DNA from: Qiania dongpingensis
GTDB lineage: Bacteria; Bacillota; Clostridia; Lachnospirales; Lachnospiraceae
Assembly (NCBI RefSeq): GCF_014337195.1
Contig: NZ_CP060634.1
Coordinates: forward strand, 1,984,001 to 2,048,000
DNA: 64,000 nucleotides
Reading direction: 5' to 3'
The notes beneath the pieces are model-generated. The model saw nothing but the letters and a program-made list of their open reading frames with translations. It had not been told where the DNA came from and did no database searches. The first letter of the stretch is position 1. The number at the start of each line of letters is the position of its first letter. Of the stretch, positions 56,765 through 64,000 are shown piece by piece. The translations under genes were made by a program, and so were the position numbers.

Positions 56765-58220
56765 AGCTTATGACGCCGGGATTGTCTGCGGCCAATCAAA
56801 AGAGTCCGTTATGCTTGTTCCATTGGGATTTGTACGTAAAAAAGTAAAATATCATGTGGTGCTTTCGCAGGATGGACAATTTATATCAGCAGATGAGTTA
56901 ATGGACGAAACGCAGTTTCAGGAAATTCCGAGCACACCACAGGCAGAAAGTCGTACTGGTGACAACGGAGCGCCCTTTCCGTTGGTGGAACAGTTGAAAT
57001 ATCTGGTCTACGAGGACAAGAATTTGATACGGTTTGGCCGATATATGGAACAGTTAAGTGCATGGTGTGAGCAGTCAGATGCACCTGTCTGCCTGCGTGC
57101 GGTATATACATATCTGGACAGACATACGCTCCTCGCTGATTTGGAGTCACAGCCGAATTTAAAGCTGAAATACTATAAGAATGCAGAAAAACGAGATGGA
57201 TTGGGTGAGGACACAAAAGCGATGGTATGTTTTTCTGTTCAAATGCAGGACGGAAGCAACGATGATCTATGGCTCAGAGAAGATGTCAGGCAGAGCTGGG
57301 GGAGTTTTCTCTCGGATAAAATGCCGGGGGCCAGAGAGTTCTGCTATGTGGAAGGGATAATGCTTCCGTTTGTGGAAAATCATCCAAAGGTGCAGGGAAA
57401 TGCAAAATTGATTTCAGCGAAGGACTCAGAATTTCCTTTTCAGTATAAAGGACGTTTTATAGATGACCGCAGCGCAGCATCGGTTAGTTTTGACGCGTCT
57501 GTTCGCGCGCATAATGCGTTGGCTTGGCTCATAGCGCGTCAGGGAATACAGAAATATGGTATGACATGGGTGGTTTGGAATACAAATGGTGCGGTCATAA
57601 AAGTACCGCTTGATGAAAAAAATGGTTTTTGGGGAGAGGAAGAAGACGAGGAAGAGGATACATCCAGACCAGTGATCAATACATTTGCAAGTTACGCGAA
57701 AGAGGTGAATTCCGCTGCCAGCGGTTATGGAGGTAAGCTTCGCGATTATAACCCGGAACGGATAAATTGTACGGTGATACTGGGATTGGAAGCGGCGACG
57801 GATGGAAGGATGTCCGTTACTTATTATCAGGAGTGCCCTGGAAATGGATATGTGGAACGTTTAGAAAACTGGTATAAGGATTGCTGCTGGTGGCAATATA
57901 ACCGGAAAAAGAAAATAAAAGAAATAGGAACCCCAACTCCGGACAGTATTGCCGTTGCCGTAATGGGGATTGACGCGGTAAATGCGGCAAAGAAGGATAA
58001 AAAATGTGAAAAATCCCATACGAAATTGATGCGTAAACTGCAGGCAAAAATTTTGAGCTGTATTGTGGACAAGCGGCCGCTGCCTTTGGATGTTATTCGA
58101 AGTGCATTTTACAGAGTATGTAATCCTCTCGCTTTCGTCAGTGGCAAAGAACGGCAATGGTCCAGATCTTCATGGGAGGACAGCCTGGATATTGCTTGTG
58201 CGATGATTTATTGCTTTTAA
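56739..58220 (+). CDS. cas8c: Type I-C Cas8c (Csd1) ending before its small-subunit domain
   Basis: 493 residues. Large Cascade subunit for PAM reading, starting MGWMQKLCEAYDAGIV as Csd1 proteins do; DRSAASVSFDASVRAHNALAW and ECPGNGYVERLENWY are also family-like. Standard Cas8c is about 580-610 residues, with the last 120 forming a Cas11-like domain also made separately from an internal start. Here the frame ends with TAA (58218-58220) just after SSWEDSLDIACAMIYCF, where that domain should begin. The same frame resumes after the stop in the next gene. GGAGGAGG precedes the ATG, inside cas5c. Target-recognition part looks intact. Confidence 0.92.
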   Translation: MGWMQKLCEAYDAGIVCGQSKESVMLVPLGFVRKKVKYHVVLSQDGQFISADELMDETQFQEIPSTPQAESRTGDNGAPFPLVEQLKYLVYEDKNLIRFGRYMEQLSAWCEQSDAPVCLRAVYTYLDRHTLLADLESQPNLKLKYYKNAEKRDGLGEDTKAMVCFSVQMQDGSNDDLWLREDVRQSWGSFLSDKMPGAREFCYVEGIMLPFVENHPKVQGNAKLISAKDSEFPFQYKGRFIDDRSAASVSFDASVRAHNALAWLIARQGIQKYGMTWVVWNTNGAVIKVPLDEKNGFWGEEEDEEEDTSRPVINTFASYAKEVNSAASGYGGKLRDYNPERINCTVILGLEAATDGRMSVTYYQECPGNGYVERLENWYKDCCWWQYNRKKKIKEIGTPTPDSIAVAVMGIDAVNAAKKDKKCEKSHTKLMRKLQAKILSCIVDKRPLPLDVIRSAFYRVCNPLAFVSGKERQWSRSSWEDSLDIACAMIYCF

Positions 58221-58262
58221 CAGCGCGGGAAACAGGGAGATAATGGAGCATTTTTCCCTGAA

Positions 58263-59345
58263 TTGCAGCTTGATACGAAAAAATCAGACTATTTATATGG
58301 CCGTCTTTTAGCTGTGGCGGATTTTATTGAAGAAAGAGCAATGGATAAGGGACGGGATTACCCGACGAATGCAATCCGTTTAATGCAGCAGTTCGTACAG
58401 CGCCCGTTCGAAACGTGGCCGAAGATTCATGAGAAGTTGATTCCAAGTTTTAAAAAGCTTGGGACTAACGGTAGGATATATCAATTGATACTGGGAGAAA
58501 TAGAAGAGTTATTTCTGGGAAAGAACAGGTATGAATGCGGGGAGCTTTCGTTGGAATTCCTGCAGGGGTTTTCCAGCCAGAGGCAGAACCTCTTTCAAAA
58601 ATGGGAACCGCAGGGTCGGAAAGAAGACGAAGAAAAATTCTTGTATGAGCTATCAAGCAGACGCTCAGAACTATATGGATGTTTGCTGGCGATTGCAGAT
58701 GCTGCGGAGCAGGAGGCCAGTGACGGAGAACGGATCGGCATGACGAATGCCATGCAGATGATGACGGTGTATGCAGCAAGGCCATATGAAAGCTGGGGAA
58801 GACTACATGACAAACTTCTTCCTTATCTGGAAAGATTAGGGGAGAAGGCTGAATATTATCAATGGTTGATTGGTATTATTGAAATGCAAATGTCACAGTC
58901 GGAACGAGAGTCAATAGCACCGTTGGATGGCAGCTATCTGCATGGTTACTATGGTATGCAGCGAGTGTTCTATCGAAAAACACGGTTTTCCTGGACGCCT
59001 CAGATATGGGACGCCGAAAAAGATATGCGGAGCGCCATATATGGGAAGCTTCTGGGTATCGCGGAACGGCTGGAAAGAAAGCGTTTTATCGGCGAGGAAA
59101 AAGTAAATGCGCGATGTACAAATGAATTGCGGTTTATGATGGCATTTGCCCAGAAGCCGGCCTCCACATGGAGGAATTTAAGGGTTAAATTAGAACCGTA
59201 TCAAAGATATGCGGGAAATTGTGCAGAGGAGGATAATACTATTTTGGAGCAGCTGGAAGCAGAGCTGCAGCAACATGGCTGGAATACAAATACCCCTCTT
59301 GGCAGCATATACCTGCATTGCTACTATGAAGAACGAAATAGATAA
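58263..59345 (+). CDS. cas11c: Triple-domain Cas11c-like small-subunit protein
   Basis: 360 residues of three tandem copies of the Cas8c C-terminal (Cas11c) domain. Copy 1 (about 8-113) starts SDYLYGRLLAVADFIEE, copy 2 (133-238) RSELYGCLLAIADAAEQ and copy 3 (255-360) RSAIYGKLLGIAERLER. Each continues with TN..(M), a (R/K)P..(S/T)W box, KLxP, and ends with (G)xxYLHGYY or similar. Linkers are short and charged. It lies in the frame of cas8c, 42 bases after that stop, and the bases between (PELQLDTKK end) still read like Cas8c. Possible start is TTG 58263, with GGAG 14 bases upstream, a weak spacing, so re-initiation or stop readthrough is possible. Confidence 0.85.
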   Translation: MQLDTKKSDYLYGRLLAVADFIEERAMDKGRDYPTNAIRLMQQFVQRPFETWPKIHEKLIPSFKKLGTNGRIYQLILGEIEELFLGKNRYECGELSLEFLQGFSSQRQNLFQKWEPQGRKEDEEKFLYELSSRRSELYGCLLAIADAAEQEASDGERIGMTNAMQMMTVYAARPYESWGRLHDKLLPYLERLGEKAEYYQWLIGIIEMQMSQSERESIAPLDGSYLHGYYGMQRVFYRKTRFSWTPQIWDAEKDMRSAIYGKLLGIAERLERKRFIGEEKVNARCTNELRFMMAFAQKPASTWRNLRVKLEPYQRYAGNCAEEDNTILEQLEAELQQHGWNTNTPLGSIYLHCYYEERNR

Positions 59346-59364
59346 AAGAAAAGGAGATACGATT

Positions 59365-60249
59365 ATGTCTGTATTGAAAAACAAAATTGATTTCGCACTG
59401 GTTTTTACTGCAAGAAATGCAAATCCCAATGGAGATCCTTTGGATGGAAATCGCCCGAGAACTACATACAAAGGGCTGGGGGAAGTCTCAGATGTTTGCC
59501 TGAAGCGTAAAATCCGTAACCGATTGCTGGATGAAGGACAGAATATTTTTGTTCAGTCTGATGACAGACGCAGGAAGGGAGATACGTTCCGCTCTTTAAA
59601 AGATAGAGCGGATAATGAACCGGCATTGGCGGAGTGTACGAAACAGATTAAAGCGGGGAAAAAGACCAGGGAGGATTATGCCAGACAGGCGTGTGAAATA
59701 TGGTATGATGTCAGGGCTTTCGGACAGGTCTTTGCTTTTAAAAAGGGAAAGAAGGAGGAAGAAGAGTCAGATGCCGTATCAATTGGTATTCGAGGCCCAG
59801 TCAGCATTCAATCTGCTTTCAGCATAGAGCCGGTTAATATCACAAGTTCCCAAATTACGAAATCTGTGAATCTAGAGACTGGAAAAGATCCGGATAAAAA
59901 GGGAAGCGACACAATGGGAATGAAGCATCGGGTGGATTTTGGCGTTTACGTTACCTATGGGGCGATTAACGTTCAGCTTGCAGATAAGACAGGTTTTAGT
60001 GAAGAAGATGCAGAAGCATTAAAAGAAGCGCTGAGAACCTTATTCTGTAATGACGAGACCTCTGCCCGTCCGGCCGGCAGTATGGAGGTTGTAAAGCTGA
60101 TCTGGTGGAAACATAATTGCGCCAGTGGTCAATATTCATCCGCTAAAGTACATCGGACGCTGCAGGTAACCTGCGATGACCAGGGTAATGTATCGGTAAG
60201 TACAGCGAATCTGGATGGCCTCGATCCGGAGGTTCTGGATGGCGAATGA
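59365..60249 (+). CDS. cas7c: Type I-C Cas7 (Csd2) crRNA backbone subunit
   Basis: 294 residues; six or seven copies form the crRNA-binding filament. KIDFALVFTARNANPNGDP is the family N-terminus; SIGIRGPVSIQSAFSIEPV and GMKHRVDFGVYVTYGAIN follow. The ATG at 59365 has AAGGAG 8 bases upstream. It lies 20 bases after the small-subunit gene and overlaps cas4 by 11 bases. Confidence 0.96.
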   Translation: MSVLKNKIDFALVFTARNANPNGDPLDGNRPRTTYKGLGEVSDVCLKRKIRNRLLDEGQNIFVQSDDRRRKGDTFRSLKDRADNEPALAECTKQIKAGKKTREDYARQACEIWYDVRAFGQVFAFKKGKKEEEESDAVSIGIRGPVSIQSAFSIEPVNITSSQITKSVNLETGKDPDKKGSDTMGMKHRVDFGVYVTYGAINVQLADKTGFSEEDAEALKEALRTLFCNDETSARPAGSMEVVKLIWWKHNCASGQYSSAKVHRTLQVTCDDQGNVSVSTANLDGLDPEVLDGE

Positions 60250-60907
60250 TGATTCGGATCTTTTGATGATCTCAGGACTGAAGCATTTTCAGTTTTGCCG
60301 AAGGCGCTGGGCATTGGTTCATATTGAACAGCTTTGGGAAGAAAACGTACTGACATTGGAAGGGCATTATATGCATGAGCGGGTACATGACGACAGCTTT
60401 ACAGAAGCGCGGGGAGCTGTATTGCTGTCCCGAGGAATGCCCGTGCGCTCTCAAAGACTGAAAATCACTGGCGTATGTGATATGGTAGAACTCTACAAGG
60501 ATGAAGACGGAGTTCCGATTCAAGGGCGGAGCGGGCGTTGGAGACTGTATCCTGTAGAATATAAGCTGGGGCAACCGGATGTACAAGGGGCAGATGCATT
60601 ACAGCTTTGTGCACAGGCGATGTGCCTAGAGGAAATGTTCGTGACAGATATTCCCGAGGCTGCCCTATATTATGGAAAGATAAAGCGTCGGCAGAGGATT
60701 ATGCTGACAGACGAACTGCGGCAAAAGGTTAAAGACTCTGTGGCAGAAATGCACCAGCTGATGATAAAAGGATACACACCGAAAGCAAAAATGGGAAAAG
60801 CCTGTAAGAACTGTTCCCTTGAGGAAATCTGTCAGCCAAGATTAACGAAGCAAGTCTCGGCTTCAGAATATAATCGAAGAGCTTTTCATGAGGAGGACGG
60901 ACAATGA
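60239..60907 (+). CDS. cas4: Cas4 RecB-like nuclease
   Basis: 222 residues; trims spacer precursors at the PAM and sets spacer orientation with Cas1-Cas2. The first cluster Cys is in FQFCRRRWALVHIE and the C-terminal three are in CKNCSLEEIC, giving a 4Fe-4S nuclease; YPVEYKLGQP contains the QhXXY-like/Lys nuclease region. The ATG at 60239 follows CGGAGG, inside the cas7c end. It overlaps cas1 by 4 bases. Confidence 0.94.
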   Translation: MANDDSDLLMISGLKHFQFCRRRWALVHIEQLWEENVLTLEGHYMHERVHDDSFTEARGAVLLSRGMPVRSQRLKITGVCDMVELYKDEDGVPIQGRSGRWRLYPVEYKLGQPDVQGADALQLCAQAMCLEEMFVTDIPEAALYYGKIKRRQRIMLTDELRQKVKDSVAEMHQLMIKGYTPKAKMGKACKNCSLEEICQPRLTKQVSASEYNRRAFHEEDGQ

Positions 60908-61935
60908 AGAAACTGTTGAATACTTTATATGTTACGACTCCGAATGTATATTTGTCGTTGGATGGAGAAAATATTGTACTTTTGCACGAAGAAAGTGAAC
61001 TGGGGCGTATACCGCTTCACAATCTGGAAGGGGTTGTCTGCTTTGGCTATAAAGGTGTAAGTCCTGCATTGATGGGAGCTTGTGCAGAAAAGGGCATTGG
61101 TCTTTGCTTTTTGACCCAGCATGGCCGGTTCCTGGCGAGGGTTGCCGGGCCGGTGAGTGGAAATGTGCTATTACGTGAAACACAATATTTCCGGGCAGCA
61201 GACGAGATGCAGTCGCTTGCTATCGCCAGATCGTTTCTATTGGGAAAAATTTATAATGGCAGGTGGTGTCTTGAGAGAGTGAAACGTGATCATCCTATGC
61301 GTATCGACCAGGAGAAAATTAATAGTGCTGTGGGCCAGATGCTCCAGTCTTTGACGGATCTGGAAAATGCAGGAAGCCGGAGTGAGTTAATGGGGATTGA
61401 AGGAATAGCGGCAAAAGTGTATTTTGGAGAGTTTTCTCAGATGATTCTTCGGAATGAGGATGTGTTTGCTTTTGATGGAAGAAATCGCCGCCCTCCGCTG
61501 GACCCAGTGAATGCAATGCTTTCCTTCGCGTATACGCTGCTGGGAAATGAGATAACAGGTGCCTTGGAAACAGTAGGATTGGATCCGGCAGTGGGATATC
61601 TTCATACGGTTCGTCCCGGACGAGCGTCTTTAGCGCTGGATTTGCTTGAAGAACTGCGAGCTCCATTGGCAGACCGATTTGTTGTAACACAGATAAACCT
61701 CGGGACATTTACTGGAAAAGATTTCCTGAGAAAAGAAAACGGAGCCATTTTTATGACTGATGAAGCAAGAAAACGCTTTTTATCTGCCTGGCAGAAGTGC
61801 AAGCAGGAAACGATTATGCATCCTTATCTAAAAGAAAAGATTCAATGGGGACTGGTTGCTTATGCGCAAGCTATGCTTTTATCCAGATATTTACGAGGCG
61901 ATTTAGACGCATATCCGCCGTTTTTATGGAAATGA
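60904..61935 (+). CDS. cas1: Cas1 integrase, type I-C
   Basis: 343 residues of typical length. Metal ligands are visible in MGIEGIAAKVYFGEF (Glu) and in GLDPAVGYLHTVRPGRASLALDL (His, followed by Asp), of which the segment VGYLHTVRPGR is the best mark. Cas1 with Cas2 inserts new spacers at the leader end. All catalytic positions look intact, so adaptation may be functional. Confidence 0.96.
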   Translation: MKKLLNTLYVTTPNVYLSLDGENIVLLHEESELGRIPLHNLEGVVCFGYKGVSPALMGACAEKGIGLCFLTQHGRFLARVAGPVSGNVLLRETQYFRAADEMQSLAIARSFLLGKIYNGRWCLERVKRDHPMRIDQEKINSAVGQMLQSLTDLENAGSRSELMGIEGIAAKVYFGEFSQMILRNEDVFAFDGRNRRPPLDPVNAMLSFAYTLLGNEITGALETVGLDPAVGYLHTVRPGRASLALDLLEELRAPLADRFVVTQINLGTFTGKDFLRKENGAIFMTDEARKRFLSAWQKCKQETIMHPYLKEKIQWGLVAYAQAMLLSRYLRGDLDAYPPFLWK

Positions 61936-61946
61936 GGTGATTATAT

Positions 61947-62237
61947 TTGCTTGTGCTGATAACATATGATATCAACATCACAGAAGCGGCAGGGGCACGT
62001 CGTTTAAGACGCGTGGCCAAGCAGTGCGTAAACTATGGTACACGGGTACAAAATTCTGTTTTCGAATGCCGGGTGGATGCTGCCCAGTATGTGAAGCTAA
62101 AGCATCTCCTATTGAAGGAAATAGATGAAGAAGCGGATAGCTTGCGTTTTTATTCTTTAGGAAATCATTATAACGGAAAGGTTGAACACTTTGGAGTGCA
62201 GCGCGGACTGAAGGTAGACGATCCTTTGATATTATAG
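61947..62237 (+). CDS. cas2: Cas2, type I-C
   Basis: 96 residues, ferredoxin-like fold, dimer bridging Cas1 dimers. LVLITYDINITEAAG holds the conserved Asp, followed by YGTRVQNSVFECRVD, all family-typical. TTG start at 61947 with GAGGTGA 6 bases upstream. Last cas gene before the array. Confidence 0.94.
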   Translation: MLVLITYDINITEAAGARRLRRVAKQCVNYGTRVQNSVFECRVDAAQYVKLKHLLLKEIDEEADSLRFYSLGNHYNGKVEHFGVQRGLKVDDPLIL

Positions 62238-62421
62238 GGGCCCGAAGGAAGAGATTTGGCCGTGCGAACCTACAGCGAACATGGATTCCCTGGGAGATTC
62301 GCACCGAGTTTTAGTGCGAATAAGAGGTAAATTTGATTAAAGGTGTAAATTTTCTATTTGATATTGGTTGTCTTGCACAAAAAATCTTTGAAATAATAAC
62401 CGACAATTGTGCGTGTTTGCC
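62238..62421 (+). promoter_or_regulatory. CRISPR leader
   Basis: A 184-base gene-free stretch between cas2 and the first repeat, AT-rich towards the array, with a TTCGCAC/GTGCGAA hairpin at 62298-62320. It should hold the array promoter and the integration signals. A clear -35/-10 pair was not found. Confidence 0.65.
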
Positions 62422-63391
62422 GTCGAGGCTCGCAAGAGCCTTGTGGATTGAAATCTTTTGATTCATGAAATCCTCTAATTTTCTCGTGTCGAGGCTCGCA
62501 AGAGCCTTGTGGATTGAAATATCGTACACATGATCTCCTCCTGTTCCAATTAGGGTCGAGGCTCGCAAGAGCCTTGTGGATTGAAATTGTCAGGTCTTCG
62601 TCGCCTTGATCATCGTTCGCAGTCGAGGCTCGCAAGAGCCTTGTGGATTGAAATATGCTTTATCCTCCTTGTTTGATAGCTGCTTAAATGTCGAGGCTCG
62701 CAAGAGCCTTGTGGATTGAAATATCAGATAACCGGACACATGAGCATTGACACCGCCGTCGAGGCTCGCAAGAGCCTTGTGGATTGAAATACTTCTTCTG
62801 TAAATTGCTCTGCGATCTTCTCGGTCGAGGCTCGCAAGAGCCTTGTGGATTGAAATCACGGTGCTGATCCCGGCGTCCACCGCCTCCAGCGTCGAGGCTC
62901 GCAAGAGCCTTGTGGATTGAAATCGCAATCAGATATTGTACTTTCCCGTCTGTCATTGTCGAGGCTCGCAAGAGCCTTGTGGATTGAAATTGAATATCCA
63001 TTATGGCATTATCCAGAGTAGAGGTCGAGGCTCGCAAGAGCCTTGTGGATTGAAATTTTTACAATTTGGTTGTTCGGTCCCGGATGATCTTGTCGAGGCT
63101 CGCAAGAGCCTTGTGGATTGAAATCACTTTACACCTCTGGCAGTCCCGTTCCTCCCGCGTCGAGGCTCGCAAGAGCCTTGTGGATTGAAATCATAGTCCA
63201 GTGAGAAATATGCTTTATGGCGATGTCGAGGCTCGTAAGAGCCTTGTGGATTGAAATTTCCTGCCCCTCCCGATATCTCCATTTTAACATAGTCGAGGCT
63301 CGCAAGAGCCTTGTGGATTGAAATGAGGGATATGGAAATGACAACCCTGGCTCAAAAAGTCGAGGTTCGCGAGAGCTTTGCAGATTTAAAT
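62422..63391 (+). CRISPR. Type I-C CRISPR array, 15 repeats and 14 spacers
   Basis: 33-base repeat starting GTCGAGGCTCGCAAGAGCC and ending TTGTGGATTGAAAT, a normal type I-C form with a GGCTC/GAGCC stem. Starts: 62422, 62488, 62555, 62622, 62690, 62758, 62824, 62891, 62958, 63024, 63092, 63159, 63225, 63292 and 63359. Spacers are 33-35 bases. Repeats 1-12 and 14 are identical, repeat 13 has one change (CGTAAG) and the last has about six changes, marking the leader-distal end. Orientation (ATTGAAA 3' end, cas genes and leader upstream) is plus. No spacer is duplicated and no target is seen in this window. Confidence 0.98.
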
Positions 63392-63832
63392 ATGCGACAG
63401 TGGTTTAACCTACATGATCCTGGTTGAACTTCATGAGAGTCTACTGTCCGTTGGTTTTATGATGCATTGAAGTAGCTATGGTTCCTCTATTAGTGTTCAT
63501 ATATTCTCGTGATATTTTATTGAAAATTCTTTTTAGGTTAATTCGAATTGTAAATCTTACTTACGTAATATTTATAGGGAGAAGACATATATCTAGAACT
63601 ATTTTTTGTCAAGAAATCTTACGCGTGTAAGATCTTTGAAATTAGATATTGTACATAACAAATGTAATGTTTTTAAACATAAGGATCAAATATTTTTCTA
63701 GATAAGAAGATATTTTACTTGTACATAAGAATTCCTTCATCATATCCAAGATGAAAATTTACGGATAGAGCTTCCGTGCGAAACAGGATAAATTTGAGCT
63801 GCAGCTGACATTAAGTACAATAGGGAAACGAT
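63392..63832. other. AT-rich gene-free region after the array
   Basis: About 440 bases without a supported gene and much richer in A and T than the core. The only distinct element is the palindrome at 63616-63633. The last 50 bases lead into the lipoprotein start at 63833. Confidence 0.6.
63606..63633 (+). promoter_or_regulatory. Promoter-like site with 18-base palindrome
   Basis: TTGTCA (63606-63611), a 16-base spacer and TAAGAT (63628-63633). The spacer and -10 are covered by ATCTTAC-GCGT-GTAAGAT (63616-63633), a perfect palindrome of the size of a dimeric repressor operator. Confidence 0.4.
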
Positions 63833-64000
63833 ATGGCGGGAGTAAAAGTCTACAGATGGATTATGGTCTTCCTAAGTGCTGGAGTTCTGTGTGCCTGTGG
63901 TAATAATGATTCATTGAGCGGCCTGAATTCGGATATGAACGACACAATTATTTCTGAAAACATTGATAAAAGCGAGGAAGAAGCGGCAATGCAATTGCTG
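63833..64000 (+). CDS. N-terminal part of a lipoprotein (cut by window end)
   Basis: 56 codons are visible, running to the last base. The signal peptide (about 1-20) ends in a lipobox LCAC with the lipidated Cys at about 22, followed by an Asn/Ser-rich spacer (GNNDSLSGLNSDMN). The rest lies outside, so function cannot be said. AGGGAAACG precedes the ATG. A sequence start with no recognised relative. Confidence 0.75.
   Translation, partial: MAGVKVYRWIMVFLSAGVLCACGNNDSLSGLNSDMNDTIISENIDKSEEEAAMQLL

Noticed and set aside
57630-57665. Acidic run in Cas8c (EEEDEEED) taken as a possible frameshift scar.
   Set aside because: The frame and family similarity continue on both sides; it is a plausible surface loop.
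58200-58275. A frameshift as the cause of the cas8c split.
   Set aside because: Both parts are in the same frame; only a stop codon separates them, so a frameshift is not needed.
62311-63344. Several open frames on the minus strand across the array, with repeated SIHKALASLD peptides.
   Set aside because: They are translations of the CRISPR repeat and spacers, not genes.

Overview
The window is chromosomal DNA of a Gram-positive, anaerobic, probably spore-forming member of the Clostridia, most likely a Lachnospiraceae relative. The grounds are the gdpP-rplI-dnaB order, a complete F-type ATP synthase operon whose c subunit carries sodium-type residues, spore/cortex-type enzymes (CwlD-like amidase, two family-18 glycosidases), MecA, MutS2, YhaM, frequent TTG/GTG starts behind strong AGGAGG sites, and a moderately GC-rich core. 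Genus and species cannot be fixed from sequence reading alone. No rRNA, tRNA or insertion-sequence transposase was recognised.

Layout: 1-2323 holds the end of a YesM-type histidine kinase and a degenerate double ABC ATPase. 2349-6912 is c-di-AMP phosphodiesterase, ribosomal protein L9, replicative helicase and a flavin reductase. 6980-10925 carries a MerR-type regulator, D-lactate dehydrogenase, ferredoxin, a DUF1858 redox protein, MecA and a small unknown. 11120-16315 holds cell-wall hydrolases, the tRNA t6A enzyme YwlC/Sua5, a phosphatase-fold protein with a broken active site, RpiB and a dCMP-deaminase-family enzyme. 16364-23655 is the atp operon (atpZ-I-B-E-F-H-A-G-D-C) with promoter and terminator. 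23763-26668 has an aldo/keto reductase, a secreted ComEC-like metallo-hydrolase and an Hsp20 gene under a CIRCE-like operator. 26702-31122 (minus) is a dlt-type cell-envelope acylation operon, preceded by a 60-bp tandem repeat and about 1 kb of hairpin-rich non-coding DNA. 32220-41934 contains aminotransferases, a radical SAM protein, endonuclease III, VanW, an Lrp regulator, TrmL and a LysM-GH18 protein. 41940-48341 (minus) is mutS2 followed by two two-component systems, one KdpDE-like but with a shortened sensor. 48482-52410 has an HtrA-like pseudoprotease, YhaM and an RlmD-family methyltransferase.

The most unusual part is 52511-63391, a type I-C CRISPR-Cas locus in the usual order cas3-cas5-cas8-cas7-cas4-cas1-cas2-array (15 repeats, 14 spacers) with two departures. 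First, Cas3 is fused in frame behind a full-length RhuM-family domain. Second, Cas8c stops at the boundary of its small-subunit domain, and a separate reading frame follows that contains three tandem Cas11c-like domains. The canonical I-C complex has one Cas8c small-subunit-like C-terminal domain plus two separate Cas11c proteins, so a three-domain protein could supply the whole row of small subunits as one chain. That is an inference, but the domain split and triplication can be read directly from the sequence. Downstream of the array lies AT-rich, apparently gene-free DNA and the start of a lipoprotein gene cut by the window edge.
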